Positions 1-5,383 of a stretch of 7,390 bases of DNA are shown here, one piece after another; position 1 is the first letter of the stretch, and each line of letters starts with the position of its first letter. Under the pieces are notes generated by a model that saw only the letters and a list, made by a program, of their open reading frames with translations, had not been told where the DNA came from and ran no database searches. Origin of the DNA: Hyphomicrobiales bacterium (GTDB taxonomy: Bacteria; Pseudomonadota; Alphaproteobacteria; Rhizobiales; Devosiaceae); NCBI GenBank assembly GCA_028290345.1, contig JAQGKB010000155.1:1-7390 (forward strand), given 5' to 3'. The translations under genes and the position numbers were made by a program.

Positions 1-510
1 TTGGCGAAGAAGGCCTATGCGGATTCCGGGCACACTGGCCCGCTGGTCATGAGCATCATCCAGCGCGATCCGGATGCGCAGGTCGCCCAGCTCATCCAGT
101 CCATGTGCAAGCAGGTCGGCATCGATGTGCAGATTGAGGTGATGGAACGCACGGCCTGGGTGGAAAAGGTCGGCGGCGGCAATTTCCAGATGAGCCTGCA
201 ATCGGCCGGCACGCCGCAACCCGATCCGGACCGGACGTTCAGCCAGTATTATGCACGCTCTGCCGCGCAAAACTATTCCAAGATGTCCGACGCCCTGATC
301 TTCGACCTAGTCGACAAGGCACGCTCGGAAATCGACCAGGAAAAGCGCCGGGTCATGTACGTGCAGATCCAGCAGCAGATCCTCGATCAGTACTACCAGA
401 CCTTCCACTACTGGGTGCGGCGCTTCACGATGCGGAACAAGACGGTGCACGGGATGCAGATCGAACGCGGCAACGGCTTCATCCTCACGCAGACCTCTAT
501 CGACGCATAG
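1..510 (+). CDS. ABC transporter substrate-binding protein, family 5 (C-terminal part, 5' truncated)
   Basis: This is the last 169 residues of an extracytoplasmic solute-binding protein of the SBP_bac_5 (DppA/OppA/NikA-like) family, which captures a peptide, oligosaccharide or similar ligand in the periplasm and delivers it to an ABC permease. The frame is open from base 1, so the TTG there is probably internal. Full proteins of this family run to roughly 500-600 residues, so the signal peptide and most of lobe I are missing from view. Recognisable traits are the segment around residues 22-50 (DPDAQVAQLIQSMCKQVGID, then a VQIEV strand), typical of the lobe where a helix precedes 'GI.V.I', and a late block rich in Q, Y and W near residues 120-145. 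Two DppD/DppF-type ATPase genes follow on the same strand, which supports the assignment. The ligand cannot be deduced: in rhizobia these importers carry oligosaccharides and opines as well as peptides. Confidence 0.88.
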   Translation: MAKKAYADSGHTGPLVMSIIQRDPDAQVAQLIQSMCKQVGIDVQIEVMERTAWVEKVGGGNFQMSLQSAGTPQPDPDRTFSQYYARSAAQNYSKMSDALIFDLVDKARSEIDQEKRRVMYVQIQQQILDQYYQTFHYWVRRFTMRNKTVHGMQIERGNGFILTQTSIDA

Positions 511-522
511 GTCTGTCCTCTC

Positions 523-564
523 GCCGACATGGCTGTCCTGGCGCCATGTCGGCCCCCACTTTTT
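523..564 (+). terminator. Intercistronic hairpin with short T-run
   Basis: Bases 523-533 (GCCGACATGGC) and 543-553 (GCCATGTCGGC) form a perfect 11-bp inverted repeat around a 9-nt loop. Five T residues follow at 560-564, after a CCCCAC spacer. The stem is strong and GC-rich, but the T-run is short and offset by six bases. It could be a partial terminator, or an mRNA-stabilising stem that keeps the binding-protein transcript more abundant than the ATPase part, as is known for several binding-protein operons. The inverted repeat is seen; the function is inferred. Confidence 0.6.
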
Positions 565-586
565 CGGGCGAAAGGCAGGGGCGAGC

Positions 587-1630
587 ATGTCGAAGATTGA
601 CGGCACGATGACAATGGCGAAGCCGCAGCAAGATGCGGCCGATTTTGTGCTCGAAGTCGATGATCTTGCCGTCACCTTCCACGGTGAGGCCGGCGCGCTG
701 AGCGTCGTCGACGGCGTGAGCCTGCGGGTTCGCCCCGGCAAGACCCTTTCGGTCGTGGGAGAATCCGGCTCGGGCAAATCCGTGACCAGCCTCGCCATCA
801 TGGGTCTGCTGACCGGGGCCAAGGTCACCGCCAAGACGCTCAAGCTGCGCGACCGCGACGGAGCGATTATGGACTTGCTGGACCTGCCGGAAAAGCAGCT
901 GCGGCGGTTGCGCGGCTACGAAATGGCAATGATCTTCCAGGAGCCAATGACCAGCCTCAACCCCTCGCACACGGTTGGCCGGCAGATTGCCGAGGTGCTG
1001 CACATCCACAAGAAGATCGGCGCACGCGAAGCCAACGAAGCGGCCGTCGCCATGCTGACGCGCGTCGGCATTCCCGACGCGGCGCGGCGTGCCGACGCCT
1101 ATCCGCACGAATTGTCGGGCGGCATGCGCCAGCGCGTAATGATCGCCATCGCCCTCGCCTGCAATCCCAGCCTGATGATCGCCGACGAGCCGACGACCGC
1201 GCTCGACGTCACCATCCAGGCGCAGATCATCGAGGAACTCCGCCGCCTGCAGGACGAACTCGGCATGGCCATGCTGTTCATCACCCATGACCTCGGCGTC
1301 GTCGCCGAGGTCGCCCACGACGTGGCGGTGATGTATGCCGGACAGGTCGTCGAGCAGGGTTCGGTGATCGAGGTGCTGAAGCATCCGCGCCATCCCTATA
1401 CCCGGGGCCTGCTGAACTCGGTGCCGCGTCCCGACCGCGAGCGCGAAGGTAAACTGCGCGCCATCCCGGGCCGCGTCCCGGATATGGGCAACATGCCGGA
1501 GGGCTGCCGCTTCCACCCGCGTTGTGCCTATGCGCAAGCCGGGCGCTGCGACGTGGCGGTGCCACCGCTCGAAACCGCAGCCGGCGAGCACAAAGTCCGC
1601 TGTGTCCGCTGGCGGGAGTTGAACATCTGA
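587..1630 (+). CDS. Peptide/oligosaccharide ABC transporter ATP-binding protein, DppD/OppD type
   Basis: This 347-residue cytoplasmic ATPase powers import through a Dpp/Opp-type permease pair, working as a heterodimer with the next gene product. All nucleotide-binding elements are present: Walker A GESGSGKS at 58-65, Q-loop Q118 in FQEPMTSLNP, signature LSGGMRQR at 176-183, Walker B ending in D200-E201, the D-loop ALD near 205-207 and H-loop H234. The C-terminal extension (from about residue 260) carries the oligopeptide-transporter domain with C307, C313, C321 and C339, the pattern linked to an iron-sulfur cluster in characterised Dpp/Opp ATPases. The ATG at 587 follows a purine-rich AGGGGCGAG; ATG codons at 608 and 614 are possible alternatives but less well placed. 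The gene lies 76 bases after the binding-protein gene, beyond a hairpin, and its stop overlaps the next start by one base. The family is certain; the substrate is not. Confidence 0.95.
   Translation: MSKIDGTMTMAKPQQDAADFVLEVDDLAVTFHGEAGALSVVDGVSLRVRPGKTLSVVGESGSGKSVTSLAIMGLLTGAKVTAKTLKLRDRDGAIMDLLDLPEKQLRRLRGYEMAMIFQEPMTSLNPSHTVGRQIAEVLHIHKKIGAREANEAAVAMLTRVGIPDAARRADAYPHELSGGMRQRVMIAIALACNPSLMIADEPTTALDVTIQAQIIEELRRLQDELGMAMLFITHDLGVVAEVAHDVAVMYAGQVVEQGSVIEVLKHPRHPYTRGLLNSVPRPDREREGKLRAIPGRVPDMGNMPEGCRFHPRCAYAQAGRCDVAVPPLETAAGEHKVRCVRWRELNI
1614..1618 (+). promoter_or_regulatory. Ribosome binding site for the second ATPase
   Basis: GGGAG inside the end of the upstream gene lies 11 bases before the ATG at 1630. 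It supports that start over an upstream ATG at 1522 that would add 36 non-homologous residues read from within the first ATPase gene. Confidence 0.5.
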
Positions 1631-2649
1631 TGAGCAGCGAACTCGCACCGATTCTCGAGGTCAAGGGGCTGCGCAAGGTGTTCCAGCTCAAGGCCGGTTT
1701 TTTCGGGCGCGACGATGGCGCCCTCGTCGCAGTGCAGAACGTTTCGTTCTCGATTCGGCGCGGCGAAATTCTGGCGCTCGTGGGTGAAAGCGGCTCCGGC
1801 AAGACCACCACCGGACGATTGATCTTGCGCCTGATGGAACCGAGCGGCGGCAGCGTGAAGTTCGATGGCGAGGACCTCCTGCCGCTGTCGCAGCCGGCGA
1901 TGCGGGCCTATCGCAAGCGCATGCAGATTGTCTTTCAGGACCCTTTTTCCTCGCTCAATCCCTATACCCGGATCGGGGATGCGCTCGAGGAGCCGCTCGT
2001 CATTCATCATCTCGGGCAAACGCGGCGCGAACGGCGCGACCGCGTCAGCGAGTTGATGGAGATGGTCGGGCTTTCGCCCAGCCAGATCGATCGGTTCCCG
2101 CACGAATTCTCCGGCGGACAGCGGCAGCGCATCGGCATTGCCCGGGCGCTTGCCGTGGAACCGGACTTCGTGGTCGCGGACGAACCGGTCTCGGCGCTCG
2201 ACGTCTCGGTGCAGGCGCAGATCGTCAACCTCTTGGAAAGCCTGCAGGAACGGCTCAGCCTGGCCATGCTGTTCATCGCGCACGATCTAGCCATCGTTCG
2301 GCACATCGCCGACAACGTGGCGGTGATGTATCTGGGCCATATCGTCGAGATGGCGCCGACGCACGATATTTTCGCCAATCCCAAGCACCCCTATACCGAG
2401 GCGCTGCTCTCCGCCGCGCCGATCCCCGACCCGGAAGTCCGGCACCAGCGCATCGTGCTGGAAGGCGACATCCCGAGCCCGCTCAATCCGCCCTCCGGAT
2501 GCCCGTTCCGGACCCGCTGCCGCCATGCGCGGCCGCAATGCGCCGAGGCGCCAATGCAGTTGCGCGCGGTCGCGCCGGGACACCTGACGGCCTGCATCCG
2601 CGTCGAGCAGATCTATGGCGTCGATGGTCCGTCGCACCCGGCTGCCTGA
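1630..2649 (+). CDS. Peptide/oligosaccharide ABC transporter ATP-binding protein, DppF/OppF type
   Basis: This 339-residue ATPase is the second nucleotide-binding subunit of the importer. Walker A GESGSGKT is at 52-59, Q-loop Q103 in VFQDPFSSLNP, signature FSGGQRQR at 160-167, Walker B ending at D184-E185 and H-loop H218. The DPFSSLNP after the Q-loop and the QRQRIGIARAL run are typical of the DppF/OppF branch, as against the MRQRVMIAIAL of the partner. The C-terminal tail has C291, C297, C304 and C322, spaced almost as in the partner, so a cluster-binding extension is likely here too. The start at 1630 overlaps the previous stop by one base (TGATG), a layout that couples translation of the two subunits and favours equal amounts. 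The protein is full length. About 98 bases separate its stop from the regulator start, with a promoter-like sequence between them. Confidence 0.95.
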   Translation: MSSELAPILEVKGLRKVFQLKAGFFGRDDGALVAVQNVSFSIRRGEILALVGESGSGKTTTGRLILRLMEPSGGSVKFDGEDLLPLSQPAMRAYRKRMQIVFQDPFSSLNPYTRIGDALEEPLVIHHLGQTRRERRDRVSELMEMVGLSPSQIDRFPHEFSGGQRQRIGIARALAVEPDFVVADEPVSALDVSVQAQIVNLLESLQERLSLAMLFIAHDLAIVRHIADNVAVMYLGHIVEMAPTHDIFANPKHPYTEALLSAAPIPDPEVRHQRIVLEGDIPSPLNPPSGCPFRTRCRHARPQCAEAPMQLRAVAPGHLTACIRVEQIYGVDGPSHPAA

Positions 2650-2666
2650 CTGTCGCTAGAGCACAC

Positions 2667-2690
2667 CCGAACAACTTCGGAACAATTTTT
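2667..2690 (+). terminator. Possible weak terminator after the transporter operon
   Basis: CCGAA (2667-2671) and TTCGG (2676-2680) form a 5-bp stem with a CAAC loop, followed by AACAA and five T residues at 2686-2690. The position just after the last transporter gene fits a terminator, but the stem is short and the T-run is separated from it by five bases. The T-run also overlaps the -35 element proposed for the regulator gene. Confidence 0.3.
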
Positions 2691-2715
2691 GACATTTGCT
2701 CCATCAATTCATACT
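2689..2715 (+). promoter_or_regulatory. Sigma-70-like promoter for the FadR-type regulator gene
   Basis: A perfect TTGACA (2689-2694) is followed after 15 bases by CATACT (2710-2715), which matches four of six bases of the -10 consensus. The spacer is shorter than the usual 17; shifted readings (ATACTA at 2711, TACTAA at 2713) give longer spacers but poorer hexamers. The stretch is clearly more AT-rich than its surroundings. Transcription would start roughly 25 bases before the start codon. Confidence 0.5.
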
Positions 2716-2735
2716 AAGGTCGGAAAAGCAGATTT

Positions 2736-2741
2736 GAGGAG
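2736..2741 (+). promoter_or_regulatory. Shine-Dalgarno GAGGAG that selects the TTG start at 2748
   Basis: GAGGAG touches the TTG at 2742, leaving no spacer, but lies 6 bases before the TTG at 2748 and 12 before the GTG at 2754. The spacing makes 2748 the best start. Confidence 0.6.
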
Positions 2742-2747
2742 TTGCAA

Positions 2748-3473
2748 TTGACGGTGACGGAACGTTTCGAGGCGCTGTCTGGGCGGCAGCAGAGTCTCAG
2801 CGACCTGGTCCACGAACAAATGTTGTCGCTGATCACGGATGGAACGTGGCCGGCCCGATCCCGGCTGCCGTCCGAAGTCGAACTCGTCGCCCGCTTCGGC
2901 GTTTCGCGCCCGATCGTCCGCCAGGCTTTGGCGCGCCTGCGGGATGGCGGCTTCGTCGCCTCGCGGCAGGGTTCTGGCAGTTTCGTCCAGGCGCTGGAGC
3001 CGGCGAAGGCCGATGTGCATTTTCCGGCGATCAACAGTGTCGCAGACCTCGAACGCTGCCTGCATTTTCGCGAAGGCGTCGAAGGCGAGGCCGCTGCGGC
3101 GGCAGCGACCTATCACACCGAGCCGCGAGTGGCGCAGTTGCGCGAAGCGGCGGCCCGGGTCAGTGCTGGCGAACTTGGCCTTGGCTCGTCCGAACTGGAT
3201 TTCGCCTTCCACCTCGCCGTTGCCGAGGCGTCGGAAAACCCGTTCTACGTCAACACCCTCAGTTCGCTGAAGGAGCAGGTTCTGTTCGGCATGAACCTGG
3301 CGCGAAGCTTTTCCAAGCAGAACGGCCCGGCCGCCCTCGCCATCGCCGAGCAACACGCGGCCATCGTCGAAGCCATCGTCGCCCGTGACCCGGAGCGCGC
3401 CCGCGAAAGCATGCGCAAACATCTGGGATGGGCCAGACAAAGACTGCTGACAGGCATCGGCAATGGCCAGTAA
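2748..3473 (+). CDS. FadR-family (GntR superfamily) transcriptional regulator with FCD domain
   Basis: This 241-residue DNA-binding regulator has a GntR winged helix-turn-helix at about residues 16-82 (LPSEVELVARFGVSRPIVRQAL as the recognition region, then a wing ending ASRQGSGSFVQ) and an all-helical FCD effector domain at about 98-234. The FCD domain holds the expected metal or acid-ligand residues D151, H155, H203 and H225. Such regulators usually sense a carboxylate or sugar acid and repress nearby uptake and catabolic genes. No ATG fits the N-terminus; a TTG at 2748, six bases after GAGGAG, is the most likely start, with TTG at 2742 or GTG at 2754 as alternatives. The gene lies between transporter and dehydrogenase genes, so it is the best candidate for the local regulator. 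The target genes and ligand are inferred, not shown. Confidence 0.92.
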   Translation: MTVTERFEALSGRQQSLSDLVHEQMLSLITDGTWPARSRLPSEVELVARFGVSRPIVRQALARLRDGGFVASRQGSGSFVQALEPAKADVHFPAINSVADLERCLHFREGVEGEAAAAAATYHTEPRVAQLREAAARVSAGELGLGSSELDFAFHLAVAEASENPFYVNTLSSLKEQVLFGMNLARSFSKQNGPAALAIAEQHAAIVEAIVARDPERARESMRKHLGWARQRLLTGIGNGQ

Positions 3474-3550
3474 GCAGCATTTTGGGGTTTGCCATCCGCT
3501 GCATCCGTCATAGGCTGATGGCGACATGATCTTGATGCTGAGGAGACATC

Positions 3551-4021
3551 ATGATTGCGGCGCCTAATCTGTTTGAAGAATTTTCTCGAAGGAGTTGCTT
3601 CGAGTTCAGGATCGGAATCGAAGGGGAGGCAGCGGCCGCGGCGGCGCGATGCCGGTCTGCCAGCGATGCGCGGCTCCTGTCCGAACTCATCGACAGGCTG
3701 GACGAGGTGAAGAAGACCTCCGATCTAGGGATTGATGAGGATTTTGCCTTCCACATCGCCATCGCTCACGCATCGAAGAACGACTATTTCGTCAGCGTGC
3801 TGAACTCGCTCAGGGACAGCATATGCGAGGGCATGGTGCTCGCACGCACCACCACTGGCCTGAATACGGTCGAGAAGCTTACCGCGATCAATCTGCAGCA
3901 CCGTCGCGTCTACGACGCCATCGTCGAACAGAATGAAGGACGAGCGCGGCTGCTCATGCGCGAGCATTTGCGGCGTTGCAAGGCCTCGACCGCGCATTGG
4001 GATATGTTCTCAAGCCAGTGA
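3551..4021 (+). CDS. Stand-alone FCD domain protein (FadR-type effector domain without DNA-binding domain)
   Basis: This 156-residue protein aligns with only the C-terminal FCD domain of the preceding regulator: both share FR.G.EGEAAAAAA, then DFAFH.A.A.AS.N and a C-terminal helix ending .R.HL. The ligand residues D64, H68, H117 and H139 are all present, with spacing of 4, 49 and 22 residues (4, 48 and 22 in the neighbour). There is no winged helix: an in-frame TGA at 3539-3541 blocks extension, and only 77 bases separate it from the neighbour. An ATG with a well-placed AGGAG (3541-3545, spacing 6) suggests that it is translated. It may be a decayed paralogue that lost its 5' end, or a functional partner that binds ligand or forms mixed dimers with the full-length regulator. 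The first 60 bases are AT-richer (27 of 60 G/C) than the surroundings, which fits a rearranged junction. Confidence 0.8.
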   Translation: MIAAPNLFEEFSRRSCFEFRIGIEGEAAAAAARCRSASDARLLSELIDRLDEVKKTSDLGIDEDFAFHIAIAHASKNDYFVSVLNSLRDSICEGMVLARTTTGLNTVEKLTAINLQHRRVYDAIVEQNEGRARLLMREHLRRCKASTAHWDMFSSQ

Positions 4022-4055
4022 AAGCAGGCACGAGGCTGTCCGGATATTCACCGTT

Positions 4056-4073
4056 CGGCCGTAGGCCCGGCCG
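4056..4073. terminator. Inverted repeat between convergent genes, possible terminator
   Basis: CGGCCG occurs at 4056-4061 and 4068-4073 around a 6-nt spacer, in the 65-base gap between two converging genes. It could form a hairpin on either strand. No T-run follows on either side, so a role in termination is only a guess from its place. Confidence 0.25.
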
Positions 4074-4086
4074 CATCGCCATTGGG

Positions 4087-5127
4087 CTAACGCATAGTGC
4101 CAACCTGCCGGCGCACTTCATCCATCGTCTCCAGTACTTCAATGGCGAAGTTCAGCGGGTGAAGCGGAGAATCCAGGATGCCGTCGGCGATATGCTGGGC
4201 CACGGCTGCCGCTTCCCAGGCTAAGCCATCGCGAAACTGCAGCGGTGTGTCGTTGAGGAACTGCAGGCGGACGTCACCCTTGCCGGGCTTGACGAGTTCG
4301 AAGCCGGCCGGCACCGCGAACCAGGGATTGACCTCGATCCGTGCCTCCGTGCCGCTGATGCTGGCGCGGGCGGGGGTGAAGGCCAGAAGATTGGTGCTGA
4401 GAATGGCCTGTGCGCCGGTCTGATAGCGGAGGACGATTGCCGTCTGTTCGTCCACCCCAGTGGTGGTGATGGACCCGAAAGCGTTGATCGAGATCGGGTT
4501 GCCGAGCCAAAGTTGGCTGAACCACAGCGGGTAAACGCCCAGATCGAGCAGCGCGCCTCCTGCAAGCTCGGGGTTGTAGATGCGGCCCTTGGGATCGGTC
4601 GGGCCACGGGTGCCGAAATCGGCGACGACCAATCGAGGATCGCCGAGCACGCCATCGTCGCGCAATTGCAGCATGACGTCGGTCTGCGGCAGGTAGCGGG
4701 TCCACATCGCTTCCATGGCGAAGACCCCGGCCGCCGCGGCGGCATCGCGGATCTCGCGCGCTTCGGCGGCCGTCACTCCGATGGGCTTTTCCACCAGCAC
4801 GTGCTTGCCGGCCGCGATGGCCAGCAGGGCTAGGCGCTTGTGTTCGCTGTGCGGCGAGGCGACGTAGACAATATCGACCTCTGGATCCTCCACCAGCGCC
4901 TGATGATCGCCATAGGACCGCAGAATGCCGTGGCGCTCGGCAAAGGCCGCGGCGCGTTCGGCAGAGCGGCCGGCGACTGCGACGGCGCGCTGGTCGCTGT
5001 GAGTGTGCATGGCGTAGACAAAATCCTTGGCGATATCGCCGGGGGCGAGGATGCCCCAGCGCAGCACGGGACCACCGCGCAGCGGGGTGACGCGAGCCGT
5101 GGGCAGGAAGGTCGGAAATGTGCTCAT
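4087..5127 (-). CDS. Gfo/Idh/MocA family NAD(P)-dependent oxidoreductase, dihydrodiol dehydrogenase-like branch
   Basis: This 346-residue cytoplasmic dehydrogenase has an N-terminal Rossmann fold starting at about residue 22 (WGILAPGDIA, with Ala28 in place of the usual first Gly of the GTG turn) and a C-terminal alpha/beta substrate domain. EKP at 113-115 supplies the catalytic lysine K114. GGALLDLGVYPL (190-201) supplies D195 and Y199, matching the Lys/Tyr pair described for dimeric dihydrodiol dehydrogenase, and EAMWTRYLP at 139-147 is characteristic of that branch. Bacterial members mostly oxidise sugars or reduce oxo-sugars, so a sugar substrate is likely but unproven. The ATG at 5127 has only a weak ribosome-binding site; a GTG at codon 21 would trim the poorly conserved leader, but similar leaders occur in the family. 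The gene converges on the FCD gene and diverges from the next oxidoreductase across a 256-base control region. Confidence 0.92.
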   Translation of the reverse strand: MSTFPTFLPTARVTPLRGGPVLRWGILAPGDIAKDFVYAMHTHSDQRAVAVAGRSAERAAAFAERHGILRSYGDHQALVEDPEVDIVYVASPHSEHKRLALLAIAAGKHVLVEKPIGVTAAEAREIRDAAAAAGVFAMEAMWTRYLPQTDVMLQLRDDGVLGDPRLVVADFGTRGPTDPKGRIYNPELAGGALLDLGVYPLWFSQLWLGNPISINAFGSITTTGVDEQTAIVLRYQTGAQAILSTNLLAFTPARASISGTEARIEVNPWFAVPAGFELVKPGKGDVRLQFLNDTPLQFRDGLAWEAAAVAQHIADGILDSPLHPLNFAIEVLETMDEVRRQVGTMR

Positions 5128-5133
5128 TTGGCC

Positions 5134-5161
5134 ACTTTACCTAATGTCATGACAAATTCAA
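5134..5161 (-). promoter_or_regulatory. Candidate promoter of the minus-strand oxidoreductase
   Basis: Read on the minus strand, TTGAAT (5161-5156) and TAAAGT (5139-5134) are 16 bases apart, each matching four of six consensus bases. The -10 element ends only six bases before the ATG, so transcription would begin at or near the start codon. That would give a leaderless or nearly leaderless message, in line with the weak ribosome-binding site. A palindrome lies in the spacer. Confidence 0.3.
5145..5154. promoter_or_regulatory. 10-bp palindrome TGTCATGACA, candidate operator
   Basis: TGTCATGACA is a perfect palindrome 18 bases before the start codon of the minus-strand oxidoreductase and inside the spacer of its candidate promoter, a classic place for a repressor. 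The TGT/ACA half-sites resemble the GT...AC cores of FadR-family operators, though the 4-base spacer differs from the best known 3-base form. Binding by the local regulator is an inference. Confidence 0.4.
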
Positions 5162-5182
5162 TTCAGTTGCGGGTTAGACCGC

Positions 5183-5217
5183 CCACCAGTGCTGGCGGAC
5201 CAGACGCCCGACGTCTG
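5183..5217. repeat. Two adjacent inverted repeats in the divergent control region
   Basis: CCACCAG (5183-5189) pairs with CTGGCGG (5192-5198) with one non-Watson-Crick position and a 2-nt loop. CAGACG (5201-5206) pairs perfectly with CGTCTG (5212-5217) around 5 nt. They sit side by side roughly 55-90 bases before the minus-strand start codon. They may be protein-binding sites or RNA structure; no consensus was recognised. Confidence 0.3.
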
Positions 5218-5310
5218 AGAACCCTGTAAATCATCGACTTCTCTGCCATAGTCCAGTCCGGTCGGACGTTGACCAAAGCTCTAGCCGGACGGCTTGCGAC
5301 GTCAAGTCAT

Positions 5311-5322
5311 ATGTGCGAACAT
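5311..5322. promoter_or_regulatory. Inverted repeat ATGT-GCGA-ACAT, candidate operator
   Basis: ATGT (5311-5314) and ACAT (5319-5322) flank GCGA, giving the TGT-N4-ACA form also seen at 5145-5154. It lies about 62 bases before the start of the plus-strand oxidoreductase gene, next to a CATTAT (5320-5325) that could be a -10 hexamer, although no convincing -35 element sits at the right distance. A shared regulator for both divergent genes is inferred. Confidence 0.35.
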
Positions 5323-5333
5323 TATGCCATGAA

Positions 5334-5360
5334 CAGCTCGCGCATCACGTGACGGAGCTG
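5334..5360 (+). repeat. Leader stem-loop with nested palindrome
   Basis: CAGCTC (5334-5339) and GAGCTG (5355-5360) are perfectly complementary around 15 nt that contain the 8-bp palindrome TCACGTGA (5345-5352). This lies just before the ribosome-binding site of the following gene. It could be a hairpin in the 5' leader or an operator. Nothing further supports either. Confidence 0.25.
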
Positions 5361-5383
5361 CGGTTCGTCGAGGGGGAGTTACA

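Noticed and set aside
1522..1629. Upstream extension of the second ATPase from an ATG at 1522
   Set aside because: The extra 36 residues are read from within the first ATPase gene in another frame, resemble no ABC ATPase N-terminus, and the ATG at 1630 has a ribosome-binding site and gives the usual family length.
497..1648. 383-codon open frame on the minus strand
   Set aside because: It is antisense to a confidently identified ABC ATPase, is rich in His, Arg and Asp as expected for a mirror frame in high-GC DNA, and shows no domain.
2742..2747. TTG at 2742 as the regulator start
   Set aside because: It directly abuts the Shine-Dalgarno sequence with no spacer. The TTG at 2748 has a normal 6-base spacing.
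2709..3527. 272-codon open frame on the minus strand
   Set aside because: It is antisense to the FadR-type regulator. The protein shows no recognisable motif and the plus-strand gene explains the codon bias.
3474..3550. A missing winged-helix segment for the FCD-only protein
   Set aside because: The 77-base gap is too short to encode one, and an in-frame TGA at 3539-3541 rules out extension.
5255..5266. GTCCG-GT-CGGAC inverted repeat
   Set aside because: Short GC-rich inverted repeats like this are common by chance at this base composition, and the 2-nt loop is too tight for a stable hairpin. There is no supporting context.
5269..5299. Promoters for the plus-strand dehydrogenase using TTGACC (5269) or TTGCGA (5294)
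   Set aside because: TTGACC has no -10-like hexamer 15-19 bases downstream, and TTGCGA is 20 bases from CATTAT, so neither gives a convincing pair.
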